Below are positions 20,978 to 35,156 of a DNA stretch of 64,000 bases, in pieces (the first letter of the stretch is position 1; each line of letters starts with the position of its first letter). The notes beneath the pieces are model-generated. The model had not been told where the DNA came from, did no database searches, and saw only the letters and a program-made list of their open reading frames with translations. A program made the translations under genes and the position numbers. Location of the stretch: the NCBI GenBank assembly GCA_029339505.1, contig JAQISU010000182.1, positions 3,122,001-3,186,000 on the forward strand. The letters run 5' to 3'. This DNA is from Unio delphinus (Eukaryota > Mollusca > Bivalvia > Unionida > Unionidae).

Positions 20978-21053
<76 letters not shown>

Positions 21054-21102
21054 TACATACATACATACATACATACATACATACATACATACATACATAC
21101 AT
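20920..21102. repeat. Compound microsatellite (CTAC)n (CGCA)n (CA)n (CATA)n
   Basis: Four consecutive simple repeats in one tract. Frames across it are artefacts. Confidence 0.97.
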
Positions 21103-23600
21103 CACAAATGCGAAACACTACCAAAATTAATTGCAAACTTTCTTCGATATAGGTAGGTTTACTTTTACGTTTCTTGTATTTAGTAATTTTATGTTCATTT
21201 AGACTGCGTCAATTTATATCAAGAAACTGCCTACTGAAATAAAAGGCATTTTACAAAATAATGCATAATAAAACATGGAATCTGTACTATGTTTAGGTGA
21301 TAATTTCGGTCATCTAAAGTAGTAAAACTTCAATCTAGAAATTGCATTGTTTGCATTATATGACAGCACACTAATACTATAAATGATTGATAGTTGCTTA
21401 TTTCATATCGCGAACAGCGTATGACCTGGAAGGAATTAACAGACTATCTTTAAAAGGAAGGGGTGTCTTTGCTAGCGCCGTTATTGCCAAAAGCAACACA
21501 TAGTTTGAGGTTTATCTTTGGAAATCCTTATGCAAGTTCTTCTATTGGGTAGGCCTTATAGTAGTATACGACCGTGTCATTCCTTATATGCATCAAGTGT
21601 TTTTATTTCGAGAAAAGCAAATGACATGTTTCTTGTAAAATCAGTGTTTCTAAAATTAATGTGTAATGAATGGATGACGATGCAGCGATTAGTTTCATTG
21701 AATTTTAACATTTACCGTCACATGTGCACGCTCTTTCATATACGTGACAAGCATAGAAAAGGTCTGATAGCCACAGTCTGCATCGTAGAGAAGGAAGTCA
21801 ACACAACTTTTACCCACATAAACGGTTGAATATTTTCATTTTTGCGTTAATCGAACTTTAATATACGTGATACATTGGCAGCGGGTCCCATACCAAAGAT
21901 TATTGTTTTTGACATCTAAGGATTCTTTGTTACTTGCTTGCCAAAGAATATTTTTACTTCCAAACTGGAACAGCAGAATAAGAAGCAGTAAAGTGTGTGC
22001 ATGTTGCCTGTAGAAGAAAATTTGCTCAAAGAGGCAACTTGCAGTTACAACACGCGCAATATTGAAAGGTAGACCTTCTAGAAACATTAAGGCGGTCTAT
22101 GCCCTCACCGGCGCTGGTCTCGAAAGTCACCAGATTATCTTTTTTAAAAAGTATTTTACATATTCTTCTTTTCTGATGCAGAAAGTAAAGGTCATGCTGG
22201 TTCCAAGCGCCTGATTTGTAGGAGAAACATAGGAGGACAAATATAAATGTCATCTTCACAAACTGGGGATGGCGGTTCTACATACATCTGAACCAGTTTT
22301 ACTCCAAGGAAAATATCGGCGTTAAAAACAGAACATGATGTTGCATGTGATTCACGTGGGAAACATATTGAGGCGTGTGTAATGGGGGGGGGGGGAACAG
22401 ACCATTTATTATAGGATATGAAATCCTTGCGAGGGACGTATTTGTAAGTAATTAATACCCGTCCTTGATTGAACCAAATGTCAATTACCTTCCAATAATC
22501 GAGCCAAAGGTCGAGTGCAACAAGATATAGATAGCACCACACCTTGAGTTTGTCCGATGAGCCAAGCTTCATCTCCAGCGGCAATGTAAGTCTATATGTG
22601 CCATATCTTACATTTAATGATGTCCCTATGGTGAATGTGTCTCTATCGCGACTGACAAAGTTGGTTTGTGGACCGTTGTAGCTATCTTGGATTCCCGTCA
22701 ATTTATCGAGTTTATTCTAAGCTGGTTTTTATCACTGATTTGTTCTATTTGGTAAATTTAACTTCTTGTCGGAGTACCTACAATGTGCCAATCTGGTGTT
22801 TCATCGGCTTTATATTTATAAATAAACCCCAACGAATTATTTGAAGTTTACCCACCAAACGATGTTCATCTAATATTAGACCAACTATAATATAATCGCA
22901 TTTGTGCAAACGTCATTCTATTACTGGACTCGCAGTCGGAAAATTAAAATTGCACTAAAGATTCGTTGAGATTACTGATACCATCATGGTTTTCAACAGT
23001 GTTGTATTCATGGCTTACGTCTTTGTCATTATATAAATTAATTACTCCGCTCTAGATTTTAACCACCGCAGAAAACTCAGAATCTGATATTACGCCATCG
23101 TTAAGACTTGACGATAACACCGACGATAAGTTTGAAATGCACAAGTGTTGCTGTATGTAATTTTACCACGTGATTACGTAATTTTGTATTTGTGCACAGA
23201 GACATCTTTTTGGAAGGATGTTGAAAATACATACAATTATCGTAGACGCATCCTCACATATCGTAAACACAAGTGGCAGCACTACCGTTGCTGCTAACCA
23301 AGATATCCCTATAGCAGCAACAACCGCAGAATGAATAAACCAAAACTTCGATAATAACGACACGTCTAAAATATTTTTACCTCGGTTGCGTACTCAACAA
23401 CGATACAATTTAGCGATGTTTGCTATTCACGCACTTGATCATACCTAAATATCTGTACATCCGTTATTACTGATTCGATGGACTTAAATCAACGACAAAT
23501 TATAAATACCATGTAAGTGTCGCTGATGCAATCTTTCATCCAGTGATGTTATTCTAAATATTTCACTAGCTCCGCTGCCTATTACTACACGGACACTATA
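21103..23600. other. Host non-coding DNA
   Basis: A 169-codon open frame on the minus strand (22192-22701) is the longest in this part, but I recognise no domain, it spans a poly-G tract, and it has no support from conservation. I see no other gene, RNA or repeat. Confidence 0.4.
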
Positions 23601-23604
23601 AATA

Positions 23605-23608
<4 letters not shown>

Positions 23609-23677
<69 letters not shown>
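23609..23677. repeat. (AT)n microsatellite
   Basis: Uninterrupted AT dinucleotides, about 35 units. Confidence 0.97.
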
Positions 23678-23680
<3 letters not shown>

Positions 23681-23823
23681 AAGATATATTAAATCGCACA
23701 TCCTGAAACACTATACATCTATAAGTAACTTTAGCGTATCTGATAGTGTTATTTTGAGGCGTCTAGGTGAAAATTCCCCATGGTACCGATTATACGCTAT
23801 TAATATTTTATTTGTGAGGTATC

Positions 23824-25419
<1,596 letters not shown>

Positions 25420-25437
25420 TGTCTGTCTGTCTCTGCC

Positions 25438-25491
<54 letters not shown>

Positions 25492-25545
25492 GCACATACA
25501 CACGCACACACACACACACACATACACACACACACACACACAGAG
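25420..25545. repeat. Compound (CTGT)n (CT)n (CA)n microsatellite
   Basis: Pyrimidine-rich repeats run into CA repeats with occasional CATA and CGCA. Confidence 0.95.
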
Positions 25546-25784
25546 TCGTGCAAGACAGGATAGGAAATAAAATAGATCCGATTCTGTTTGTGCAGAATCG
25601 TATTTGCAAACGCCACTGGTACATTACACTATTTTAACAGCTGCCTACAATGCAACTATTGGTTTTTGTTTTGTAATTTATTACGCGTAAATATAAGGTC
25701 GCACGAATGATATATTAGAGAGATGAAAAAAGAAAAGAAGAAGTAAGTACAATGACACTCGCCTTGAGAATTGACGTGATATAA

Positions 25785-25905
25785 TCCCTAACTAAATTAG
25801 TGTGCGGTCTTAGTGTTTCAATCCCTAACTAACAGAGTGTGCTGTCTTCGTGTTTCCATCCATTACTAAACTAGTGTGCGGTCTTAGTGTTTCAATCCCT
25901 AGATG
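25785..25905. repeat. Outlying copies of the 37-bp minisatellite
   Basis: Three imperfect units of the repeat forming the large array at 26775-28785 (GTGTGCGGTCTTAGTGTTTC type), separated from it by about 870 bp of single-copy sequence. Confidence 0.85.
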
Positions 25906-26774
25906 TGTTTTTCTCTGAGACAAAGATACACTATCCAAATGAAGTACTTGTTTCTAGTCGTCATAGTTGAACTTTGTCGTTGTATCGGGCTGGTCACCTA
26001 TAAACGTAATATGGTAGTTATTGGTAGTGTTCGTAACAGGTCCTTCTTTTTGGCTTCTCAACTTTCATATCCACTGTGGTGTAACAGAGCTCTAAAACAT
26101 TTTCGTTCTATATCACATAATATTTAACAGCTAATACACAATCATTTTATAACGCCTTTGACACCTGTGTGAGAGAAGAACCCATCTGCAAACAATATGC
26201 TAGTACCGATAGTGTACACAACATTTTGATTAATTATTTAACAGATAAATAAGGGGATCAAATAGCGGTTTAAACATTGAAATCGCACCATTACCTTTTA
26301 CAAGATGTTATCGCACGAAACTGTCTTTGTGCTTTTTACCAATATAAACACTACCATCTATTTATTTATATTTTTGGTTTGCCTGTTTTGTTGTTATTTG
26401 ATATAATATGGAAGTTTGGGTGCATTCAGAAAATTTGAAATATTATAATTGAGCACGGCGATTAATAATTAAGTAATGAATTAAAATGATGGCGCAGACG
26501 TAGAGATCGTTTTGAAGACTTGTTTTTGTATGAGTGCTATTGTATATACCCAAAGTTTCTCACTATCAATGAATGCATACCGACTAGACTGGATCATATT
26601 ACCGAGCAAATGGTTAAATGACATCGTGGATAGGAATTGGGATAGTTTATAATCATCAAACTGCACTTGCTGTAATTTATAAAAGGAATAAAACATGACA
26701 GAATGTTTTGTCAGAACTCTTTCCGTTTGGATAACTACCTTGAAAATAGAAATGAAGGTATAAATGCCATTGGT

Positions 26775-28785
26775 GTGTTTCAATCCATAACGGACATGAT
26801 GTGCTCTCTTAGTGTATCAACCATTAACTAACATCGTGTGATGTCTTAGTGTTTAAATCACTAACTAACAGAGTGAGCTGTCTTAGAGTTTCAATCCCTA
26901 CATAACATAGTGTACTGTCGTAGTGTTTCATTCCGTAACTAACATAGTGTGCTGTCTTAGTATTTCAATCACTAACATAGTGTGCTGTCTTAGTGTTTCA
27001 ATCCCTAACTAACAGTGTGCTGTCTTAGGTTTTCAATCCCTTACTAAATTAATGTGCTGTCTTAGTGTTTCAATTCCTAACTAACACAGTGTGCTGTCTT
27101 AGTCTTTAAATCCCTAAATAACATAGTGTGCTGTCTTAGTGTTTCAATCCCTAACTAACATAGTGTGCTGTCTTAGTGTTTCAATCCCTAACTAACATAG
27201 TGTGCTGTCTCAGTGTTACAATCACTATCTAAAATAGTGTGCTGTCTGAGAGTTTCAATCCCTAACTAACTATGTGCTGTCTTAGTGTTTCAATTCCTAA
27301 CTAACATAGTGTGCTGCCTTAGTGTTTCAATCCCTAACAGAGTGTGCTGTCCTCGTATTTCAATCCCTTACTAAATCTGTGTGCGGTCTTAGTGTTTCAA
27401 TCCCTAGCTAACATAGTGTGCTGTCTTAGTGATTCAATTCCTAACTAACAGTGTGTGCTGTCGTAGTGTTTCATTCCGTAACTAACATAGTGTGCTGTTT
27501 TTGTGTTTCAATCACTAACATAGTGTGCTGTCTTAGTGATTCAATTCCTAACATAGTGTGCTGTCGTAGTGTTTCATTCCGTAACTAACAGTGTGCTGTC
27601 TTAGTGTTTCAATCACTAACATAGTGTGCTGTCTTAGGGTTTCAATCCATAACTAACACAATGTGCTGTCTTAGTGTTTCAATCTGTAACTAACATAGTG
27701 TGCTGTCGAAGTGTTTCATTCCGTCACTAACATAGTGTGCTGTTTTTGTGTTTCAATCACTAACATAGTGTGCTGTCTTAGTGTTTAAATCCCTAACTAA
27801 CATAGTGTGCTGTCTCAGTGTTACAATCACTATCTAAAATAGTGTGCTGTCTGAGAGTTTCAATCCCTAACTAACTATGTGCTGTCTTAGTGTTTCAATT
27901 CCTAACTAACATAGTGTGCTGCCTTAGTGTTTCAATCCCTAACAGAGTGTGCTGTCCTCGTATTTCAATCCCTTACTAAATCAGTGTGCGGTCTTAGTGT
28001 TTCAATCCCTAGCTAACATAGTGTGCTGTCTTAGTGATTCAATTCCTAACTAACAGTGTGTGCTGTCGTAGTGTTTCATTCCGTAACTAACATAGTGTGC
28101 TGTTTTTGTGTTTCAATCACTAACATAGTGTGCTGTCTTAGTGATTCAATTCCTAACATAGTGTGCTGTTGTAGTGTTTCATTCCGTAACTAACAGTGTG
28201 CTGTCTTAGTGTTTCAATCACTAACATAGTGTGCTGTCTTAGGGTTTCAATCCCTAACTAACACAATGTGCTGTCTTAATGTTTCAATCCGTAACTAACA
28301 TAGTGTGCTGTCGAAGTGTTTCATTCCGTAACTAACATAGTGTGCTGTTTTTGTGTTTCAATCACTAACATAGTGTGCTGTCTTAGTGTTTAAATCGCTA
28401 ACTAACATAGTGTGCTGTCTTAGTGTTTCAATCTCTTACTAAATTAGTGTGCTGTCTTAGTGTTTCAATCCCTAATTAACACAGTGTGCTGTCTTAGTGT
28501 TTCAATCCCTAACTAACACAGTGTGCTGTCTTAGTGTTTAAATTCCTATCTAACATAGTGTGCTGTCTAAGTGTTTCAATCCTGAACAAACAGATTGTGC
28601 TGTCTTAATGTTTCGATCCCTAACTAACATAGTGTGCTGTCTTAAGAGTTTCAATCCCTAACAAACAGATTGTGCTTTCTTAGTGTTTCAATCCCTAACT
28701 AACAGAGTTTGCTGTCTTAGTGTTTCAATCCCTAACATAGTGTGCTGTCTTAGTGTTTCAATCCCTAACTAGCATAGTGTAGTCA
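26775..28785. repeat. 37-bp minisatellite array with higher-order duplication
   Basis: About 50 imperfect copies of a unit near TAGTGTGCTGTCTTAGTGTTTCAATCCCTAACTAACA. Many units are shortened by deletion. A block of about 600 bp starting near 27200 is repeated starting near 27805 with the same private variants (for example TCAGTGTTACAATCACTATC), so the array grew by segmental duplication. It is non-coding and is not a CRISPR array, since there are no unique spacers. Confidence 0.95.
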
Positions 28786-29880
28786 GTATTTTAATCAGAG
28801 CCAGCGCTGTCTTATACACAAACATATCACATGTATCATTCTTCTTTCTGTATATGAATTGAATCCTTTTTTCCTTTCGTTTTTCATGATTTAAATTAAA
28901 TGGTGGAAACTATTTTGTATGGCGGTAGATTTTGGTCTAAAATGTTCGAATATCGGTGCTTGACATACACGACAGTGCATTTTAGCAAACCGATCAGTAT
29001 ATATCTGTTATATTTTTATTTTGAGTTCCTTGAAGATTTGCAAAAATGATATACATTAATGTCGCATACAATAAAGTTTAATTTATTGAATCAGAAAATT
29101 CTGAAATTTGTGTAAAATCGGTTGTTTGCGCTTCCGTCATCACAATTGGCATCTTCGTCTCGTGCAAAGCATCATAGCTGACTTAGATTTCCCATTCTCT
29201 GGAAGCATTGGTTAATACATAGCGAGAAAATGTGAGGTGGTCCAATGCAAACAATACTGCATATCAATTAATTACCCATTGTCTGACTGGTATACCTTTT
29301 TATGAGACGTATGATTAAAACTCGCGTCGGCAGAACAAAAATTGTACCCTATATTTGTTTGGGTAAACATAATCATACAATACCACCAATTATATCGCTA
29401 TTCCTCAAACGCACGAACACCGCCCTCATTCGTTATCAAGCACTCACTAACTATGCAATGTAAAGATTATGGTTAAAGATTACATTAAAATTTATCCAAT
29501 AATGATCCAACATTAGCCTTTAATATTGCGATTTCGTTTAAGTACAGAGACACGTGTCTCAAACCTTATCCCTCTGTCGAATTCCTCTTTTTATGAGTCA
29601 TTCATTTAATTTTTTTTAGAAAAATCTACTTTTATATTGCAACTGCTTACATTATGAGGCGACCCTGACTACTTGCAATTAGTATTTACTTTAGACAGAC
29701 TAGATGCCGATAAATATATGTAAAGGTAACCGAGTTCAAAACCTTAATGATAATAAACATAATAATGCCCAGGAGGTTTTTGTTATCTGCTTGTAAAACA
29801 GCACAAATCAGGTTATACGTTAACGATGGACGTTTGTGAAACGCATATACCTTGGTCAGACATCAGTCAAATTACAACTT
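28786..29880. other. Host non-coding DNA
   Basis: Single-copy sequence between the two minisatellite arrays; I see no gene. Confidence 0.5.
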
Positions 29881-29884
29881 TTAT

Positions 29885-31455
29885 GTGACAAATCTGCCAA
29901 TACTTAATGTGCTGACATGTCAAAATCTGTTAATACGTAATGCGCTGACATATCAAAATCAGCCAATACGTAATGTGCAGACATGTCAGAATCTCCAAAT
30001 ACATAACATTGCTGATATATCATAATCGGCTAATACATACCATTGCTGACATATCATCTGCTAATACCTAACATCGCTGACATATGATCTGCTAATACAT
30101 AACATTGCTGACATATGATCTGCTAATACATAACATTGCTGACATATGATCTGCTAATACATAACATTGCTGACATATGAACTGCTAATACATAACATTG
30201 ATGACATATCATCTGCTAATATGCTAATACATAACATTGCTGACATATCATCTGCTAATACATAACATTGCTGACATATGATCTGCTAATACATAACATT
30301 GCTGACATATCATAATCTGTTTAATACATAACATTGCTGACATATCATAATCTCCCAATACATAACATTGCTGACGGATTTTAATCTGCTAATACATAAC
30401 ATTGCTGACATATCATAATCTCCCAATACATAACATTGCTGACATACCATAATCTCCCAATATATAACATTGCTGACGGATTTTAATCTGCTAATACATA
30501 ACATTGCTGACATATCATAATCTCCCAATACATAACATTGCTGACATATGATCTGCTAATACATAACATTGCTGACATATGATCTGCTAATACATAACAA
30601 TGCTGACATATGATCTGCTAATACATAACATTGCTGACATATCATAATCTCCCAATACATAACATTGCTGACATATCATCTGCTAATACATACCATTGCT
30701 GACATATCATAATCTGTTTAATACATAACATTGCTGACATATCATAATCTCCCAATACATACCATTGCTGACATATCATATGCTAATACATACCATAGCT
30801 GACATGTCATCTGCTAATACATAACATTGCTGACATATCATCTGCTAACACATAACATTGCTGACATATCATAATCTCCCAATACATAACATTGCTGACA
30901 TACCATAATCTCCCAATACATAACATTGCTGACGGATTTTAATCTGCTAATACATAACATTGCTGACATATCATAATCTCCCAATACATAACATTCATGA
31001 CATATGATCTGCTAATACATAACATTGCTGACATATGATCTGCTAATACATCACATTGCTGACATATCATCTGCTTATACATAACATTGCTGACATATCA
31101 TCTGCTAATACATAACATTGCTGACATATCATAATCTACTAAAGCCTAACATTGCTGACATATCATAATCTGATAATACATAACATTGCTGATATATCAT
31201 AACCGGATAATACATAACATTGCTGACATATCATAACCGGATAATACATAACATTGCTGACATATGATCTGCTAATACATAAAATTGCTGACATATCATA
31301 ATCTGCTAATACATAAAATTGCTGACATATCATGACCGATTAATAAATAAATTGCTGACATATCATCTGCTAATACATAACATTGTGGACATATCATAAC
31401 CAGGTAATACATAACATTGCTGACATATGATAAGATGCTAATAAATAATATTGCT
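29885..31455. repeat. 31-34-bp minisatellite array
   Basis: About 48 copies of a unit near CTGCTAATACATAACATTGCTGACATATCAT, with an optional 3-base AAT and variant types (CTCCCAATACATAAC, ACGGATTTTAATCTG). Variant types recur in the same order, again implying block duplication. Confidence 0.95.
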
Positions 31456-31479
31456 GTTCCCTAGCATACAAAAAAACGT

Positions 31480-32720
31480 TGTCAATATGACTTCGTTTTC
31501 ATAGAGGAGCGTGTGTATCTTTCTGGTGCGCACACATGGTTGAGGCCAGATATTGGACTGGAAACACCAAACACAGAGAACAAAGCACATATAAAAAAAA
31601 TTGTTTGATTATCGTGCTCTGATCTTGAAACTCTAAGGATTATGCGAGCAGCTGTAATTGAACACTTGAAATTTCTTGAGTGGATATTGAGACGAACCAA
31701 ACAAAGTTAATTTACAATAATCCAGTCTTGGAAGTACTAATGAACGAACATGTGGCATCAGCGATCATATATTTGTGAATGGAGATGATGCGTCTCAACT
31801 CAATATATGCAGCCTTGCGTATGTTCATGACATGTTGGTGCAATGTGAGAGTACTGTCCAAAGTAACACATACGTTTCGTACTGTGTGAATTTAACGTTG
31901 AAATTGCTCACATGTATTGTTTGAAGTAAAGGACGTGATTGAGAAAATCTTTGTGGGCGTCATCACCATAGAGTTGGTGAAATACTGGATGATGATTTAT
32001 TACACTTGAGAGGAGCTGGGTGTATAAAATGAAAAACACACATCCGAAAACAGATCGTTGTGTAACACCACAATATAGATCAACTGGGCTGGCGTGTTTT
32101 CGATTTACAGACAAAATGTGTGTCCTGTAGATCATTTAGGTCTTGAACCACAGTAAGGCTGTATTTTGAATGACAAATACGTGCTGGAGACGGTGAAGTA
32201 ATATATCATGATATATTGTGACCAATGATGGAGACAAATCAAATCACGGAAGGTGAGTACAGCAATCTCCTGCTATTCAGAGAAACTGTCATTAACTACT
32301 TTCAGAATAGTAGTTTCAGTAATGTGAAAAGGATGTAGATTAATATGATGAGATACAAGTATGGTTAGAACAACTTTTTATATGACGTGGGTGGTGGCAG
32401 TTCTTAAAAATGGTTTTGGTCGAATGTTGGCTTCTTTAGAAGGGACTTTTCAATATCAGTTTTGAAAAATGATGCGAATTCCCCCGATGAGAGATAAGTA
32501 TTAAAAACATCAGTTAGTGAATTCAATAGTAGATCTAAGAACTCAAGCTATAGTGATGTTGAAATTGATTCAAGTTCACATGCCTTTGGTGCACTCTTCA
32601 ATACGATAGTACGTCATAAACCCATAGATACTGGTTCAAATGCTGCTAATGGATGCCGCTGATATTCTGTATCGCACGAGTCAAGTAAAATTGTTAGGTC
32701 ATGCTTATCTCTAATGGTTT
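31480..32720 (-). mobile_element. CR1-like LINE remnant (reverse transcriptase)
   Basis: Reading on the minus strand, pieces of a LINE ORF2 appear in order: SAPKACELESI with a following STL-type segment near 32590, a palm-like stretch near 32450, VTQRSVFGCVFFILYTQ then YGDDAHKDF (the (Y/F)xDD catalytic region) at 31950-32080, and AARIILRVSRSEH near 31640, usual downstream of the catalytic domain. Stops and frameshifts interrupt every part. It is an old truncated copy, and the clade call is tentative. Confidence 0.8.
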
Positions 32721-33008
32721 GTACCGTGTCAAGGACGAAATTTGCAAACAAGTCCGGCAGGTCGATTGGAGAGAAGATAGTTATTAGTTGTTAGTAATCT
32801 CGAAGAGCTGTTTGCAACTAAAACTCTGTTATCTTAGTATTTTAGTGAGATAATTTTGCTGCACAGACTATGTTTGTCACGTTCTTTTTATCGACATCAT
32901 ATATATGCTTATGAATAGTGAGTTTGGTGGAAGGCCAAAGCCTCTCCGCTTTACAGCGGTTTCATTAAGCAGTGCCATGCTGGTTCCTAGCACTGCTATA
33001 CCACAGAA

Positions 33009-33149
33009 AAACTTTTGAATTGATACTCTGCACTTGGTGGATGGGGCATTATGCTCAAGCAATGAATGCATTAAAATATATATATATATTAATGCATTCA
33101 TTGCTTGAGCATAATGCCCCATCCATCAAGTGCAGAGTATCAATTCAAA

Positions 33150-33154
<5 letters not shown>
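33009..33154. repeat. Near-perfect 66-bp inverted repeat (hairpin)
   Basis: Arms 33009-33074 and 33089-33154 are reverse complements with one mismatch, separated by a 14-base AT spacer. The right arm runs directly into an (AT)n tract (33155-33206). It looks like a foldback/MITE-type element or a local inverted duplication. Confidence 0.92.

Positions 33155-33206
<52 letters not shown>
33155..33206. repeat. (TA)n microsatellite
   Basis: Simple AT dinucleotide tract adjoining the hairpin. Confidence 0.95.
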
Positions 33207-34204
33207 GCCGATTCCGCATTTAGATGTTCCGTAAATGTATTAGCGAAATTCTAAAGCCAGACAAAGTGAGACAAAGGAATTGTAGTTTGTTTTATATAAC
33301 TCCGTTTAAGATATTTGCTAACATTATAAATATATCTCCTCAGATCTTTGCTTATATTTATTAGAATATTTCTGACAATAATGGAACCTCTTTACAGAAG
33401 TAGAATTTTATTTTTTAAAGGTGATTATCATGAAAATAACGTTTCAATTAAAACCGAGATATATTTATGCATGAAAACATGTTATTTTTTAAATATTTAC
33501 TACTTAACCCAAATATAAAATATTCTTTCTTTCTATCATAAGGCTGAAAACTCATAAGCTTTATGTTTGTGCCATACTTTAGTTTCTTATTGACTTGGAA
33601 TTAGGTTAGTGACAGACACAGTCTGCCATTATTCTACTAAATGGATTGTAGGTTGCATATAAGCCTTATGTATAGTTTGATTAGGTTGTCCTACAATTTG
33701 CAAACATCACCTTTACTTTTTAGCCAATAAAAATGTTTCAAGACCTGTGAGAAATCTTACTGAACTGTAAATTACAAGCCAATCAGTTTCATGGGCTAGA
33801 CTAAGAATGTCCCGTCTATAGGACTTAGGAACAAGACGTTGATATCTCGCTGACCAATGGTCATTATCGGCTACTTCCGATGATCTCCATTTTCTCAGAA
33901 TGACCCAATTTTGTATCTCGTTTATTTTATTTCCGAAGATTTCTTAACTCTTCTTTCCATTTTGTGTTTTATTTTCAATTCTATTTTTTCATGCTAAAGC
34001 CTAGTATACACTTGCAAACCGAACCCAATGCATTTTAATCTACAAAATTATTACTCACCAAATACTGGAGCAAAGTAATCTTTCTCTTTTTTTTTAGTTT
34101 CTTTGCTAAAGAACCATTAGCCTCGAGGATATCCTATTGTCGAAAAGCTGCAGTAATTCGTTCATTTTCAAATACTATAACCTTTCCTAATTATTATTTA
34201 AATA
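33207..34204. other. Host non-coding DNA left of copy C
   Basis: No gene is recognised. It ends at the AAAGT that forms the candidate target-site duplication. Confidence 0.5.
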
Positions 34205-34209
34205 AAAGT
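34205..34209. other. Candidate target-site duplication (left), AAAGT
   Basis: The five bases directly outside the left terminus equal those at 49738-49742 outside the right terminus. Polintons are usually reported with 6-bp duplications; here 5 match. The same bases also follow the inner border of the terminal module, so chance is not excluded. Confidence 0.6.
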
Positions 34210-34497
34210 AGCAGCAGAGAGGGTGAATCCTACAACGTTTTTAGACAAAATTTGATTGAAATCCTAAAACGAGCCGTCTTATAATCTTATTTTAACCAAA
34301 AAAAAGGCGAACCCTACAACGTTTTCAGACAAAAAATTGATTGAAATCTACATACGAAATCATTTTAACTAAAAAAATGAAAACGATTTTTTAATTAATT
34401 TTGGTCGCAACTTGTTGTCATCTACCCTCTCTGCTGCTAAAGTTTTCAGTTCTGGGTTAACAAAAATAATAAAATGATTTTAACCGAATATTTGATC
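34210..34497. repeat. Left terminal inverted repeat of copy C (288 bp)
   Basis: Reverse complement of 49450-49737. It contains a 229-bp terminal module (34210-34438) bounded by inverted AGCAGCAGAGAGGG, then 59 bp that reach into the last codons of the ATPase gene. Inside the module two direct repeats of about 85 bp start CCTACAACGTTTT. Confidence 0.93.
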
Positions 34498-35139
34498 CAG
34501 TCCAATACGATATCGTGTCCGAGGATCATGTAGATTTATTGTTGCGAATCCGTGCGGAGTCGACTGAGCATAACTAAAGAAATCTCGAAATTGATTGAAG
34601 TCCATATCAGAACACCATGTCTGCCAAATATTTCGTAGCGTATGAGTATCAACTCCGTTGAATACAGACAATAAATTACAGTTATCTCTGATGACTTTTG
34701 GAACCTGAGTGTAGCGTTGAGTGACATATATCACGTCAGTGTTTTTATGCCTGCCTCTGGAAAAGATCCTAGCAGGATTTTTTTGTTTATCTAACATTAT
34801 ATCGTCGTATACGACTAAATTGTTAATATCTCCATCAATATCATCAATGCTCGGTGCTTCATCGATATCGGTTATAAACTCAATAATACCCTCTCCGGAT
34901 TTTTCTACCGCGCTGTCGTTAAAATCTTTTAGCACTTCATAACATCGTTGATCATCTACGCTAGGGGCAATTAAATACAACTTATCCCACTTCATCCATC
35001 TCATTATTAAATTGAGCAACAATTGCGTTTTACCGGATCCAGATGGCCCGATTATAATCATCCGGATAGAGTTTGGTAGCGCTGCATGATGCTTAATTGG
35101 TTCTCTTGTTTTCGTCGCTGAAAAATCAATTATATCCAT
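34480..35139 (-). CDS. Genome-packaging ATPase (FtsK/HerA, A32-like)
   Basis: A 219-residue protein from the ATG at 35139 (an upstream ATG adds four residues but is not conserved). Walker A GPSGSGKT is at residues 31-38 and Walker B LVVYDD at 108-113, with a downstream SRGRHKNTDVIYVTQ segment. Same role as the copy A gene: ATP-driven genome packaging into the capsid. The last six codons lie inside the terminal inverted repeat, so they are duplicated as non-coding sequence at the other end. The gene is divergent from PLA2 with 17 bp between starts. Confidence 0.92.
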   Translation of the reverse strand: MDIIDFSATKTREPIKHHAALPNSIRMIIIGPSGSGKTQLLLNLIMRWMKWDKLYLIAPSVDDQRCYEVLKDFNDSAVEKSGEGIIEFITDIDEAPSIDDIDGDINNLVVYDDIMLDKQKNPARIFSRGRHKNTDVIYVTQRYTQVPKVIRDNCNLLSVFNGVDTHTLRNIWQTWCSDMDFNQFRDFFSYAQSTPHGFATINLHDPRTRYRIGLDQIFG

Positions 35140-35156
35140 ATTTCTATACATAAATT

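Noticed and set aside
20411..21156. Several overlapping open frames on both strands
   Set aside because: All are translations of TATG, CA and CATA microsatellites.
22192..22701. 169-codon minus-strand open frame as a host gene or exon
   Set aside because: No recognisable domain, spans a poly-G tract, no neighbouring exon with matching features. It may be chance in AT-moderate sequence.
26775..31455. CRISPR-like appearance of the two repeat arrays
   Set aside because: Units are directly contiguous and degenerate, with no unique spacers; the genome is eukaryotic. These are minisatellites.
34205..34209. 6-bp target-site duplication typical of Polintons
   Set aside because: Only five bases match (AAAGT); the sixth differs on either side.
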